A stretch of DNA of 64,000 nt from an uncultured Eubacteriales bacterium (GTDB lineage: Bacteria > Bacillota > Clostridia > Oscillospirales > CAG-272). The notes under the pieces were generated by a model that saw only the letters and a list, made by a program, of their open reading frames with translations, ran no database searches and was not told the origin of the DNA. Of this stretch, positions 42,904 to 52,544 are shown piece after piece (position 1 is the first letter of the stretch; each line of letters starts with the position of its first letter). A program made the translations under genes and the position numbers. Location of the stretch: the NCBI GenBank assembly GCA_934402395.1, contig CAKRTQ010000008.1, forward strand, positions 51,226 to 115,225, read 5' to 3'.

Positions 42904-42971
42904 GTGTTTGAAAACACCATGCGGGCAAGTCTGAGTTTTATTTTGCTTTCAGATCCCGTATCATTTTTCAG

Positions 42972-42982
42972 TGACCGTCACG
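42972..42982. promoter_or_regulatory. 11-bp palindrome, possible operator
   Basis: GTGACCGTCAC is a perfect palindrome about a central base, in the leader of the alcohol dehydrogenase. No regulator is assigned. Confidence 0.35.
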
Positions 42983-43140
42983 GCGGTTTTTCTTACGGAT
43001 ATTCTACACCACAATTGTTAAGCGGATATGTCTTTGCTGTCACGCAAAAATGTGCGCGGTGAATTGCTCGCGACCGTGCGCCAAAATGCCGCGCCGTGAC
43101 TTTTTCCATTTATTTTTTTATGATATATATTAAAAAGGTA

Positions 43141-43169
43141 TTGAAAAAAACGGTGAGTTGTGGTAATAT
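43141..43169 (+). promoter_or_regulatory. Promoter for the cdaA series
   Basis: TTGAAA (43141-43146) and TAATAT (43164-43169) with 17-base spacing, about 55 bases before cdaA. Confidence 0.6.
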
Positions 43170-43222
43170 TATAATTGACTAAATTTAAGTAGTCTATATC
43201 ATAGAAAGAAGCGGTAGATCGT

Positions 43223-44161
43223 ATGGCAGTTTTCTGCGCGGAAACGGCGTTTTTTGAAAAGATAGTCTCTTTTTTCAAAACAGCGGCTGAGTTTTGCAAT
43301 TCATATATAATCGATGCCCTGCGCGGCGTCAGGTTCACTGATTTTATCGATATACTCATACTTGCGGCACTTTTGTTTTACATTTACCGCTTTATCAAAA
43401 ACCGCCGCGCCGGAAGGCTTGCCATCGGTCTGCTTTTTGTCGTGGCTGTGATGTTGCTCAGCATCGCGCTGAATCTCAAAGCGCTGAAGTTCGTGCTTCA
43501 GAACTTTTATCAGGTCGGTATGATAGCGATAATAGTTATCTTTCAGTCGGATCTGCGCGCGGCGCTTGAGCGATTCGGCACCACTCCGATAAAGGGACTT
43601 AAAAGTCTCAATGCCGGCGAAATGAAAAAGATCGTTGAAATGGCGGATGTGCTCAGCGAGGCGGCGGATGCGCTTGCGCGTTCGCGCACCGGTGCGCTCA
43701 TCGCCATAGAGCGTAACACCAAGCTCGGCGAATATCTGGGGCAGGGCGTTATCCTCAATGCGGAAATGTCCTCGCCGCTTCTGCGCAATATTTTTGTCAA
43801 CAAAGCGCCGCTTCATGACGGCGCGGTAATAATCCGCGACCGCCGCATATATGCGGCAGGCTGCTATCTGCCGCTTTCGGGCAAGGACGTAAACAAGGAT
43901 CTCGGCACACGTCACCGCGCGGCGCTCGGTCTCAGCGAGGTGAGCGATGCGGTGGTGATAGTTGTATCGGAGGAAACGGGAACGATCTCGATCGCCGTTG
44001 ACGGTGAGCTTGAACGAAATTTCAACTATGCAACGCTGAAGCAGCGGCTCGTGGGATATCTTGTTCCCGATGACGGTCCGGTAAAAAAGATCACACGGCG
44101 CGCACGCCGCGCCAAAAAACGCGCGGAGAAGAAAAGATCTGCCGCCGATGAAGATCGCTGA
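43223..44161 (+). CDS. cdaA: Diadenylate cyclase CdaA
   Basis: CdaA makes cyclic di-AMP, which controls potassium, turgor and cell-wall state. The 312-residue protein has three membrane helices (about 30-95), a short coiled coil, and a DAC domain with the catalytic PLHDGAVIIRDRRI (DGA near 199) and GTRHRAALGLSE (RHR near 230). The sequence IYRFIKNRRAGRLAIGL at the start is typical. The C-terminus is extended and very basic (TRRARRAKKRAEKKRS). cdaR follows after 14 bases. Confidence 0.96.
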   Translation: MAVFCAETAFFEKIVSFFKTAAEFCNSYIIDALRGVRFTDFIDILILAALLFYIYRFIKNRRAGRLAIGLLFVVAVMLLSIALNLKALKFVLQNFYQVGMIAIIVIFQSDLRAALERFGTTPIKGLKSLNAGEMKKIVEMADVLSEAADALARSRTGALIAIERNTKLGEYLGQGVILNAEMSSPLLRNIFVNKAPLHDGAVIIRDRRIYAAGCYLPLSGKDVNKDLGTRHRAALGLSEVSDAVVIVVSEETGTISIAVDGELERNFNYATLKQRLVGYLVPDDGPVKKITRRARRAKKRAEKKRSAADEDR

Positions 44162-44175
44162 GGGAGGGTGCCGTA

Positions 44176-45258
44176 ATGAAAAAAACTGATGAAAACGATT
44201 ACACGGTATACGATGCCTCCGACAGCGGCGCAAGAGGACGCGGCGGATTTCAGATAATTGCGAGGATCGTCTGCCTTGTGCTTGCCTTTGCGATATGGCT
44301 TTATGTGGTGGATAACGATTCGGATGATTACGAAAAGACCTTTACGCTGATCCCGGTCGAGGTCGAGGGCTCCGAAACGCTTGCTGAGGTCAGCAAGATG
44401 TCGGTGATAAACCTTGAGGAAAGCGCTGTCAGCGTAACGGTGCGCGGCAAACGCGGGGATATAAACAAGCTGAGCTCCGAGGATTTCCGCGCTTACGTGA
44501 ATGTGGGCAGCCTTATGACCGCAGACCGTCACCTTGTCTCGGTGCTGGTCGATCTTCCGTCAGGCGTCGAACGCATAAACACCGAACCGTCGGCGGTAAA
44601 TATTTATACCGATGAGCTTGCCGAGCGCGAGGTGCCGGTCGAGGTCGTGCCGAAGTACCGCATGGAGTCGGCATACACCATCGATAAGATCGAAAAAAAC
44701 ATTGAAACGGTAAAAATACACGGTCCGCGCGAGTTGCTTTCGAGGATCGCCTCCGCACGGGCAGAGGTCGATCTCGGAGATATAGTGACGGGCGTTGTCG
44801 CCACGGGCGCACTTGAGCCGGTGGATAAGGACGGCGTGCCGGTGGACAGCAAATACCTGCGGCTTGAAACGCGCGACATAACGGTTTCGGTCTCTGTACA
44901 CACATTCAAGACCGTGCCGCTGTCGGTAGAGCTGTCGCCGGGCTATTCCGGCGAGCGCGCATACCGCGGGTGTACTCTTACGACCGCGTCGGTAACGCTG
45001 CGCGGCGACCCCAAGCTCCTGGCGGCGATAGACAGCCTCACTGCGCTTACGGTGACGTCGGACAGTGTTGACGAATATATCATAAAAACCGCAGACATAC
45101 CTCTCCCCAACGGCGTAAGTCTCGCTTCTGCACCGGAGAGTATTGCGGTAAGGCTTATATTTGAGGAGAAGGCGCCGGAGACCTCCGCTGAGGATACCAC
45201 AGACGCGCCCGACCCCGAAAACGCACCCGTACAGGATGTTCCTGCGGGCGATCAATAA
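44176..45258 (+). CDS. cdaR: CdaR, YbbR-domain regulator of CdaA
   Basis: A 360-residue membrane-anchored protein: a short cytoplasmic part, one helix (IVCLVLAFAIWLYVV) near 30, and an outer region with about three YbbR repeats (for example VTVRGKRGDINKLSSEDFRAYVNV, VKIHGPRELLSRIASARAEVDL, and VTLRGDPKLLAAIDSLTALTV). CdaR binds CdaA and tunes c-di-AMP synthesis. The third usual gene, glmM, is absent; the C-terminal tail is Pro/Glu/Asp-rich. An FAD enzyme gene follows after 19 bases. Confidence 0.94.
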   Translation: MKKTDENDYTVYDASDSGARGRGGFQIIARIVCLVLAFAIWLYVVDNDSDDYEKTFTLIPVEVEGSETLAEVSKMSVINLEESAVSVTVRGKRGDINKLSSEDFRAYVNVGSLMTADRHLVSVLVDLPSGVERINTEPSAVNIYTDELAEREVPVEVVPKYRMESAYTIDKIEKNIETVKIHGPRELLSRIASARAEVDLGDIVTGVVATGALEPVDKDGVPVDSKYLRLETRDITVSVSVHTFKTVPLSVELSPGYSGERAYRGCTLTTASVTLRGDPKLLAAIDSLTALTVTSDSVDEYIIKTADIPLPNGVSLASAPESIAVRLIFEEKAPETSAEDTTDAPDPENAPVQDVPAGDQ

Positions 45259-45277
45259 GAGAACAGGAATTCATAAT

Positions 45278-46915
45278 ATGAGCAGAATAACGCTTCGCCG
45301 ACTGCTGACGGGTCCTATCGTGCTCCCGTTCACAGCCGGCGATGCGGCGGCATTGGATGCCGCCGCAAGGATGATGAAGCGGATCGGAGCGGACGGTGTT
45401 CCGCTTCGTTTTCACCTTTACAGAAGATCGGTCGACGCACGCAGGCGCGATATGATCCGCTTCGTGTATACAGTGGCTGTTGAAGCAGACGAGCCGTTTT
45501 CGGTCGATGCGCGCCGTGCGGCAGATGAGGGCATACGCGAAATGCCCGATGATACATTTGAGATCCTGCGCGGGAGCAGTCCGCTCGCGGCGCCGCCGCT
45601 GGTGGTCGGTATGGGACCGTGCGGCATGTTTGCCGCGCTCATGCTTGCCGAGGAAGGGTACCGTCCGGTGATCATTGACCGCGGCGATGCTCCCGAAGAG
45701 CGTGTGCGCCGCGTTGAGAGCTTCTTTTCCGGCGGTCCGCTCGACCCCGAGTCCAACGTACAGTTCGGCGCGGGCGGTGCGGGAACATTTTCGGACGGAA
45801 AGCTCGTAACGCGGATAGGCGATCCGCACATATCATATGTAATGCGGCGGCTGTGCGAGTTCGGTGCGCCGGGTGAGATACTCTACCGTTCAAAGCCGCA
45901 CGTAGGGACCGATCTTCTGCGCGGCGTTGTTGCAAAAATAATTGACCGCATAGCCGAATGCGGGGGAAGAGTCATTTATCGCTGCCGCCTCGAAGGAATT
46001 GATGAGCTGGCGGACGGTTCTCTTTCCGCACATACAAGCTGCGGAGATATACACGCCGGGGCGGTGCTTCTTGCGACCGGTCACAGTGCGCGCGACACAT
46101 ATGAATATCTCATTTCAAACGGATATGATGTAAGCGCAAAACCGTTTTCGGTCGGGGTTCGCGTTGAACATCTGACCGAGGATATTGACCGCGCCATGTT
46201 CGGTATTCATGCCGGAGACGAACGTCTGGGGCATGCCGAATACACGCTTTCCGACACGCACGGCGAGCGTGGAGTGTATACCTTCTGCATGTGCCCCGGC
46301 GGCGAGGTCATAGCCGCTGCGAGCGAAGAGGGCGGCGTTGTTGTAAACGGCATGAGCTCGCACGCGCGGGCAGGGAGAAATTCAAATTCCGCACTTGCCG
46401 TAAGCGTTCTCCCCTCCGACTGCGGAAATTCGGTGCGCGGCGGTATTGAATTCCAACGCAGGCTTGAGCACGCGGCGTTTGAAGCGGGCGGGCGGAGCTA
46501 TGCCGCTCCGGTCGAAACCGTGGGGGATTTTATGGCGGGCAGACACCGTGCGGGCACTTCGTTTACCGAGCCGGGAAGGATAATGCCGACTTACACGCGC
46601 GGAGCGTGGACCTGTGCGGATCTTCGCGATGTGCTTCCCGATGCAATATGCGATGGACTTTGCCGTGGACTTGCGATATTCGATTCCCGCATTGCGGGGT
46701 TCGGCGCACCAGATGTTGTGCTTTCCGGCGTTGAAACGCGCACCTCGGCACCCGTCAGGATAATGCGCGGCGATGACAGTCGCGCACCGGGCAAGGGGGC
46801 TGTCTATCCCTGCGGCGAGGGCGCGGGCTACGCCGGCGGTATCACCAGCGCGGCACTTGACGGCATAAAGACCGCACTGGCGGTAATTGCGGCAAACGCG
46901 CCGTCAAAGCAATAA
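45278..46915 (+). CDS. FAD-dependent oxidoreductase of the COG2509 type
   Basis: A 545-residue flavoprotein. After a ferredoxin-like N-terminal domain (about 1-95) comes an FAD Rossmann motif LVVGMGPCGMFAALMLAEEGYRPVIIDRG near 105, a conserved SNVQFGAGGAGTFSDGKL near 165, an interior ATGHSARDTYEYLISNG near 265 and GEGAGYAGGITSAALDGIK at the end. The family is widespread in Firmicutes, but its reaction is unknown; a link to quinone or sulfur redox is unproven. Start ATG 45278. It is inside the cdaA-relA series. Confidence 0.88.
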   Translation: MSRITLRRLLTGPIVLPFTAGDAAALDAAARMMKRIGADGVPLRFHLYRRSVDARRRDMIRFVYTVAVEADEPFSVDARRAADEGIREMPDDTFEILRGSSPLAAPPLVVGMGPCGMFAALMLAEEGYRPVIIDRGDAPEERVRRVESFFSGGPLDPESNVQFGAGGAGTFSDGKLVTRIGDPHISYVMRRLCEFGAPGEILYRSKPHVGTDLLRGVVAKIIDRIAECGGRVIYRCRLEGIDELADGSLSAHTSCGDIHAGAVLLATGHSARDTYEYLISNGYDVSAKPFSVGVRVEHLTEDIDRAMFGIHAGDERLGHAEYTLSDTHGERGVYTFCMCPGGEVIAAASEEGGVVVNGMSSHARAGRNSNSALAVSVLPSDCGNSVRGGIEFQRRLEHAAFEAGGRSYAAPVETVGDFMAGRHRAGTSFTEPGRIMPTYTRGAWTCADLRDVLPDAICDGLCRGLAIFDSRIAGFGAPDVVLSGVETRTSAPVRIMRGDDSRAPGKGAVYPCGEGAGYAGGITSAALDGIKTALAVIAANAPSKQ

Positions 46916-46945
46916 AGATCATTTATCAATTGTGAGGTTTTGCAT

Positions 46946-47404
46946 ATGATGAGCGAGGGCAGAGTGGTAAAGACCGACGGCAGATATGCCGTTGTTGCCA
47001 CCGAGAGACGCGCGGCGTGTGAGGGCTGCCATAAAAGGGGAGAGGACGGTACCTGCTCGGTATGTACGCTTCTCGGCGGAGAAACGCGTCTTGACACACG
47101 CGCCGTGAACCGTGCCGGCGCGAATGTGGGCGATACGGTGGAGCTTGAAAGCAGCACCGGACGTATGCTCGGCTATGCGGCGCTTGTGTTTATTCTGCCG
47201 TGCGTTATAGCTATTGCCGTTTATGCGGTGCTTTGCCGTTTTACCTCAAGCGAGCTTTACCGCAGCCTGGGAGCTGTCGGCGGATTTGCCGCTGGGCTTG
47301 CGGGTGCGGCACTGTATTCTAAGTTCGGCGTCGGTGACCGCGCCGATGTGGTGATAACAAGGGTCATAAAGCGGGCGTCGGACGATGCCGCCATTAATGA
47401 ATAA
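46946..47404 (+). CDS. RseC/MucC-like (SoxR-reducing system) membrane protein
   Basis: A 152-residue protein. The N-terminal part (SEGRVVKTDGRYAVVATERRAACEGCHKRGEDGTCSVCTLL) has the four cysteines typical of the RseC family, CxxC...CxxC, that may bind a metal or an iron-sulfur cluster. Two membrane helices follow (LGYAALVFILPCVIAIAVYAVL and the Gly-rich second). Family members are linked to electron transfer via Rnf or to SoxR reduction. ATG 46946 follows GAGG at 8 bases. Its redox role fits the FAD enzyme gene before it. Confidence 0.82.
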   Translation: MMSEGRVVKTDGRYAVVATERRAACEGCHKRGEDGTCSVCTLLGGETRLDTRAVNRAGANVGDTVELESSTGRMLGYAALVFILPCVIAIAVYAVLCRFTSSELYRSLGAVGGFAAGLAGAALYSKFGVGDRADVVITRVIKRASDDAAINE

Positions 47405-47426
47405 AGGCTGATAACGGCGATCATAT

Positions 47427-49643
47427 ATGAGTGAAAAAATAAAGAAGGAAAAAATCTGGGAAATACGGGGCGGCGAGCCTGATGCGGCGGGTGAAGCGGA
47501 AATAAAAAATATTTCCGCAGCCCTCGGACTGTCATATATCGCTTCCCGACTTTTGTGGGGGCGTGGCTTCAGAACGCCGGAGGCGGCGCGGACATTTTTG
47601 TCGATGGGCGACACGCTTTTGCACGATCCATTCCTTTTGCCGGGAATGAGCGAGGCGGTCGAGCGTATCGAGGCTGCGCTGCGCGATCCCGATGAACATA
47701 TTGTAATATACGGAGACTACGATGTTGACGGTGTGACCTCGGTCAGCACGCTTTACCTTTACCTTACGGAGCGCGCCCCCGGACTCAAGATAGGCTATTA
47801 CATACCGAGCCGCACCGAGGAAGGCTACGGCGTTACCTGTGCGGCGCTTGATTCTATCGCCGCGAGCGGGGCTACGCTCATGATAACGGTCGATACCGGG
47901 ATCACTGCCGAGGAGGAAGTGGACTATGCCGCAGGTCTCGGCATAGATGTCATTGTCACCGACCACCATGAGTGCCGCGAGACATTGCCGCGCGCCGTGG
48001 CGGTAATTGACCCGCACAGGCAGGACAGCCCGTACCCGTTCCGCGATCTTGCGGGAGTGGGTGTAGTGTTCAAACTGATATGCGCGTGTGAGATATCCCG
48101 CGCACGCCTTGCCGGTGAGAATGACAGTGAAGGAGTGCGGCGTGCATTCCGTGAATTTGCCGATCTGACGGCAATAGGCACTATCGCCGATGTTATGCCG
48201 CTCACCGATGAAAACAGACTTATAGTTGCCTGCGGGCTTTCCCAAATCGAAAAAACAAGGCGTCCCGGTCTTTGTGCGCTGCTTGAGGCGGTGCAGTCCG
48301 GGCAGGGCGTCAAGGGTGCCGACGGCGCCCCGGCAACGCCGAAAAAACGCCGCATAAATGCAGGGTTTATCGGATTCGGGATCGCTCCGCGCATAAATGC
48401 TGCCGGGCGTATGGCGCATGCCGATATTGCCGCCGAGCTTTTTCTGACCCCCGACCGCGGTCGTGCGGACGAGCTTGCCGCACGGTTATGCGAGATCAAC
48501 CGCGAACGTCAGGTGGAGGAAAACCGCACCGCCGAGGAAGCGTTTGCCAAGATAGAAGCGGAGCGCGATCCCGCACACGACCGTGTTGTTGTGGTCGCCG
48601 ACGACGGATGGAAGCAGGGGATCATCGGTATCGTGGCATCCCGCGTGGTCGAAAAATACGGCATGCCTGCCATACTGATAACGTTTGAGGGCTGTCGGCG
48701 CGACAGCGGCGATGACGGCGAGCCGCGCTCCGACGATATCGGTAAGGGCTCGGGCAGAAGCGTTAAAGGAATAAATCTCTGCGATGCGCTTGCGTTCTGC
48801 TCAGATATACTCACGCGCTACGGCGGGCACGAGCTTGCCGCGGGATTGTCGGTGGAGCGCGACAAGGTCGGCGAGTTCCGACGCCGCATTAACGAATATG
48901 CGCGCGAGCGTCTCGGCGGCAATGATATAAGACTCACGCTGGGAGCCGACTGCGAGGTCGGCGGAGCCGATCTCACCATGCATCTTGCTGAGGAACTGCG
49001 GGCATTTGAGCCTTGCGGGGTGGCTAATCCCACGCCTGCGTTTATCATTAGGGATGTCACAGTCATGCGTATAACCCCGATAAGCGCGGGAAAACATACA
49101 AAGCTCACGGTAAATGCGGACGGAAACATTCTGACCGCACTCTGGTTCGGCACTCAGCCGTCGTCTCTTGAATTTCACGAAAACGACCGCATCGATCTGC
49201 TTTTCACACTTGATATCAACGAATTCCGCGGTGTATCAAGCCTTCAGCTGCTTGTAAACGATGCAAAACCGAGCGAAAAGCGTACTGCCCAAAGACAGCA
49301 CGAGAGGGAAGTATTTCTTTCCGCCGTGTCGGGAGATGCAGGCGGCGTTACGCGTGAAATGCTGCCGGACAGAGATGATTTTGCGCGCGTTTTCCGCGCC
49401 GTCTGCCGCGAGGCAAAGTCGGGGCGGGATACCTTCACTGCCGAAACTGCCATCTGGCTTTCCGGCGGTAATATGAATTATGTGAAATTTCGTATAATCC
49501 TTGCCGTTTTCGGCGAGGTGGGAATACTTCATACCGAAGAGCCTACACGGGACAGCTTCCGCATATCGGTGCTTCCGGTAAAGGAAAAGGCTGATCTTGA
49601 GTCGTCGCGGCTCCTGCGCCGTCTGCGTGACAGCGTTAAGTGA
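47427..49643 (+). CDS. recJ: Single-stranded-DNA exonuclease RecJ
   Basis: RecJ degrades single-stranded DNA 5' to 3' in recombination and mismatch repair. The 738-residue protein has DHH motifs IYGDYDVDGVTS near 95 and IVTDHHECRETLP near 177, RINAAGRMAHADIAAEL near 320, DHHA1 motif RYGGHELAAGLSV near 465, and a C-terminal OB fold with HTKLTVNADGNILTALWFG. The inserted region around 305 (VKGADGAPATPKKRRINAGF) is longer than usual. ATG 47427 has a weak ribosome binding site. It lies between rseC-like and relA. Confidence 0.95.
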   Translation: MSEKIKKEKIWEIRGGEPDAAGEAEIKNISAALGLSYIASRLLWGRGFRTPEAARTFLSMGDTLLHDPFLLPGMSEAVERIEAALRDPDEHIVIYGDYDVDGVTSVSTLYLYLTERAPGLKIGYYIPSRTEEGYGVTCAALDSIAASGATLMITVDTGITAEEEVDYAAGLGIDVIVTDHHECRETLPRAVAVIDPHRQDSPYPFRDLAGVGVVFKLICACEISRARLAGENDSEGVRRAFREFADLTAIGTIADVMPLTDENRLIVACGLSQIEKTRRPGLCALLEAVQSGQGVKGADGAPATPKKRRINAGFIGFGIAPRINAAGRMAHADIAAELFLTPDRGRADELAARLCEINRERQVEENRTAEEAFAKIEAERDPAHDRVVVVADDGWKQGIIGIVASRVVEKYGMPAILITFEGCRRDSGDDGEPRSDDIGKGSGRSVKGINLCDALAFCSDILTRYGGHELAAGLSVERDKVGEFRRRINEYARERLGGNDIRLTLGADCEVGGADLTMHLAEELRAFEPCGVANPTPAFIIRDVTVMRITPISAGKHTKLTVNADGNILTALWFGTQPSSLEFHENDRIDLLFTLDINEFRGVSSLQLLVNDAKPSEKRTAQRQHEREVFLSAVSGDAGGVTREMLPDRDDFARVFRAVCREAKSGRDTFTAETAIWLSGGNMNYVKFRIILAVFGEVGILHTEEPTRDSFRISVLPVKEKADLESSRLLRRLRDSVK

Positions 49644-49680
49644 AACGAATGGCGTAAAAAACACAAGGAATGCACCTACA

Positions 49681-52053
49681 ATGAGTAAAAGTAACGAAGA
49701 GAAAGAAAAAAACACCGCTGCCGGATCGGTAAAGCCGGACTGCGGACATACAGATCATTCGCCGCTTCCGCACGGTGTGCTCACCGATGATCCAGAATCG
49801 GCGCATTCCGCTGCGCAGGAACACAGACACCAGATACCGTCAACGGCGGGTCCCGAGCGGCTTTACGGTATTCTTCATGCCGCCGGAAACGGCAAGAACT
49901 ACGATATTGAAAAGATAAGGAAGGCTTACGAATATGCCGCGCGTATGCATGAGGGACAGCTCCGCGACAGCGGCGAGCCGTACATCTCGCATCCGCTTGC
50001 GGTAGCCGAGATAGTGGCTGGACTCGGGCTTGATACCGATTCGGTGTGTGCGGCGCTTCTGCACGACACCGTTGAGGATTGCTCGGACAAAACAAGCCTT
50101 GACGATATCTCAAAGCAGTTCGGTCCCACCGTTGCCATGCTTGTGGACGGGCTTACAAAGATCGTTGCCCTCAGCGTTGAGGACAAGGAAGAAGAGCACA
50201 TAGAAAATCTGCGCAAGATGCTTCTTGCAATGTCAAAGGACATCCGCGTGATATTCATAAAGCTCTGTGACCGTCTGCACAATATGCGCACGCTCGGTGC
50301 GAAGTCCGAAAAGAAGCAACGCACGATTGCGCTTGAAACGATGCAGGTCTACGCGCCGCTGGCTCACAGGCTCGGTATGCAGAGGGTCAAGCAGGAGCTT
50401 GAAAATCTCGGTCTGTTTTATCTTGACCCTATCGGCTATGCCGAGGTCAAGAACGATATTGAAAAAAAGTACGGTCAGAACCAGAATTTTATTGAAAACA
50501 TCAGAGCTACCGTCGATGCCAAGCTGCGTGAATACAATATTGATTTTGTACTTGAGGGACGTATCAAAACGGTATACAGCATATACCGCAAAATGTACAA
50601 TCAGAACAAGAGCTTCGATGAGATATACGACTTCTATGCGTTGCGCATAATCGTCGGTACCGAGCTTGAATGCTACACGGTGCTCGGCATTATACACGAG
50701 ATGTTCAAGTCAATGCCGGGCAGGTTCAAGGACTACATTTCAACGCCGAAGCCGAATATGTACCGCTCGCTGCATACGACCGTAATAGGCAGGGACGGCA
50801 TTCCGTTTGAAGTGCAGATAAGAACGCGTGAGATGCATGAGATAGCCGAATACGGCGTTGCCGCGCACTGGAAGTACAAGAGCGGCGAAAAGTCCCGCGC
50901 GGACATGGATCACAAGCTTGAGTGGATAGCGCGGCTCATCGAGACCGAGGACGGCACCCGTGATCCCGATGAGTTCATGCAGGCGCTCAAAACCGACGTT
51001 TTTCACGAGGAGACATATGTTTTCACGCCGAAGGGAGATGTTATCGCGCTTCCGTACGGTTCTACCGTTATAGATTTCGCGTATGCGATACATTCCGCTG
51101 TGGGCAACAAGATGGTCGGTGCAAAGATAAACGGCATGATAGTGCCTATCGACCGTGTGCCGCAGAACGGTGAGATCGTTGAAATAATCACGTCGTCATC
51201 GACCAAGGGACCGAGCCGGGACTGGCTCAAGATCGTAAAGACCAGCGAGGCGCGGACCAAAATACGCCAGTGGTTCAAAAAGGAAAAACGTGCCGACAAC
51301 ATCGTTGTCGGACGTGCCGCGCTTGAGAACGAGCTCAAACGTTACGGGCGTTCCTTTACCGATGCGCAGTTTGCTGAGGTGTGCGCCGCCGTCGGCTCGC
51401 GCACCGGATTTGCGTCAAACGATGATCTGTTCAATACCATAGGCTACGGCGGACTTTCCGTTTCAAAACTTTCGGTAAAGCTGCGCGATGAGTTTGACCG
51501 TATTGTAAAGCCGGAGGAAGTGCCCGCGCCGATTACCGAAGCGGCGCAGGTTCAGGTCGCCAAAGCACCCAAAAATGTCAAGACGAACAGCGGTGTCATC
51601 GTTGACGGCGAGGTCGGCTGCGAGGTCAAGTTCGCACGCTGCTGCAATCCGCTGCCCGGCGACCCGATAATCGGCTTTATAACGCAGGGACACGGCATTT
51701 CGATACACAAGCGCGACTGCCCGAATGTTATTACCGGTATGCACAATCTTTACAATGCCGATCGTTGGATACCCGCACGTTGGGAAAAAGGCGCGGGCGA
51801 AGCGGGCGCGGGCGTTTACGAGGCTCAGGTGCAGATTCACGCTTACAGCACGATCACGCTGATCGCGGATATAACCAGCGCGCTTGCCGAAATGAAGGTG
51901 TCGATCCTTCAGATAAATTCACAAAAACGTTCCGATGATACCATGCAGATAGGTGTCAAGGTCGCCTGCAAAAACATTGATCACTATGCGTCGATCGTTT
52001 CGCGCCTGTGCGCGCTCGGCGACGTTATAGACGTAACTCGCGGATTTGTTTAA
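49681..52053 (+). CDS. relA: Bifunctional (p)ppGpp synthetase/hydrolase (RelA/SpoT, Rel)
   Basis: Rel makes and breaks the alarmone (p)ppGpp. The 790-residue protein has an N-terminal extension of about 55 residues rich in charged and Pro/His residues, the HD hydrolase domain (YISHPLAVAEIVAGL, LLHDTVEDC near 125), the synthetase domain (EGRIKTVYSIYRKM near 300; FYALRIIVGT), the TGS domain (FTPKGDVIALPYGSTVIDFAYAIHS near 445), a zinc-finger/helical region with ARCCNPLPGDPI near 650, and an ACT domain at the end. ATG 49681 is chosen. dtd follows after 24 bases. Confidence 0.96.
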   Translation: MSKSNEEKEKNTAAGSVKPDCGHTDHSPLPHGVLTDDPESAHSAAQEHRHQIPSTAGPERLYGILHAAGNGKNYDIEKIRKAYEYAARMHEGQLRDSGEPYISHPLAVAEIVAGLGLDTDSVCAALLHDTVEDCSDKTSLDDISKQFGPTVAMLVDGLTKIVALSVEDKEEEHIENLRKMLLAMSKDIRVIFIKLCDRLHNMRTLGAKSEKKQRTIALETMQVYAPLAHRLGMQRVKQELENLGLFYLDPIGYAEVKNDIEKKYGQNQNFIENIRATVDAKLREYNIDFVLEGRIKTVYSIYRKMYNQNKSFDEIYDFYALRIIVGTELECYTVLGIIHEMFKSMPGRFKDYISTPKPNMYRSLHTTVIGRDGIPFEVQIRTREMHEIAEYGVAAHWKYKSGEKSRADMDHKLEWIARLIETEDGTRDPDEFMQALKTDVFHEETYVFTPKGDVIALPYGSTVIDFAYAIHSAVGNKMVGAKINGMIVPIDRVPQNGEIVEIITSSSTKGPSRDWLKIVKTSEARTKIRQWFKKEKRADNIVVGRAALENELKRYGRSFTDAQFAEVCAAVGSRTGFASNDDLFNTIGYGGLSVSKLSVKLRDEFDRIVKPEEVPAPITEAAQVQVAKAPKNVKTNSGVIVDGEVGCEVKFARCCNPLPGDPIIGFITQGHGISIHKRDCPNVITGMHNLYNADRWIPARWEKGAGEAGAGVYEAQVQIHAYSTITLIADITSALAEMKVSILQINSQKRSDDTMQIGVKVACKNIDHYASIVSRLCALGDVIDVTRGFV

Positions 52054-52077
52054 TTTTTTCGATGGGAGAATGTCAGT

Positions 52078-52542
52078 ATGATCGCGGTCTTACAACGTGT
52101 ATCGTCAGCATCCGTTGATGTTGACGGAAAAACGGTGGGAAGGTGCGGCAGAGGATTCCTTATTCTGCTCGGAGTCGCCTGCGGCGACACCGAGGCGGAT
52201 GCCGAAGCACTTGCCCTGAAAATATCCAAGCTGCGCATTTTTGAAGACGGAACGGGAAAAATGAACCGTTCCATAGCCGACGTGGGCGGAGGGGCATTGG
52301 TGGTATCCAATTTTACCCTGCTTGCCGACTGCCGACACGGGAACCGCCCGAGCTTTACCGGCGCGGCTGCGCCGGACGAGGCAAAAAGACTGTATGAATT
52401 TTTCTCTGCGCGGCTTGCCGCGTGCAATATTCCCGTTGGCAACGGCATTTTCGGTGCCGATATGCAGGTTGCACTTTGCAATGACGGTCCCGTTACTCTT
52501 ACTCTTGACAGCAAGGCGCTGCTCGGAAAGGCTGGTCTTTGA
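52078..52542 (+). CDS. dtd: D-aminoacyl-tRNA deacylase
   Basis: DTD removes D-amino acids (and glycine) from misacylated tRNA. The 154-residue protein has the start [43 protein letters not shown] (catalytic SxxxTLxAD variant with Asn in place of Gln), and [26 protein letters not shown] with the cis-Gly-Pro-type DGPVT motif. It directly follows relA, the conserved Gram-positive order. Its last bases overlap an in-frame TTG of hemZ. Confidence 0.95.
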   Translation: MIAVLQRVSSASVDVDGKTVGRCGRGFLILLGVACGDTEADAEALALKISKLRIFEDGTGKMNRSIADVGGGALVVSNFTLLADCRHGNRPSFTGAAAPDEAKRLYEFFSARLAACNIPVGNGIFGADMQVALCNDGPVTLTLDSKALLGKAGL

Positions 52543-52544
52543 CT

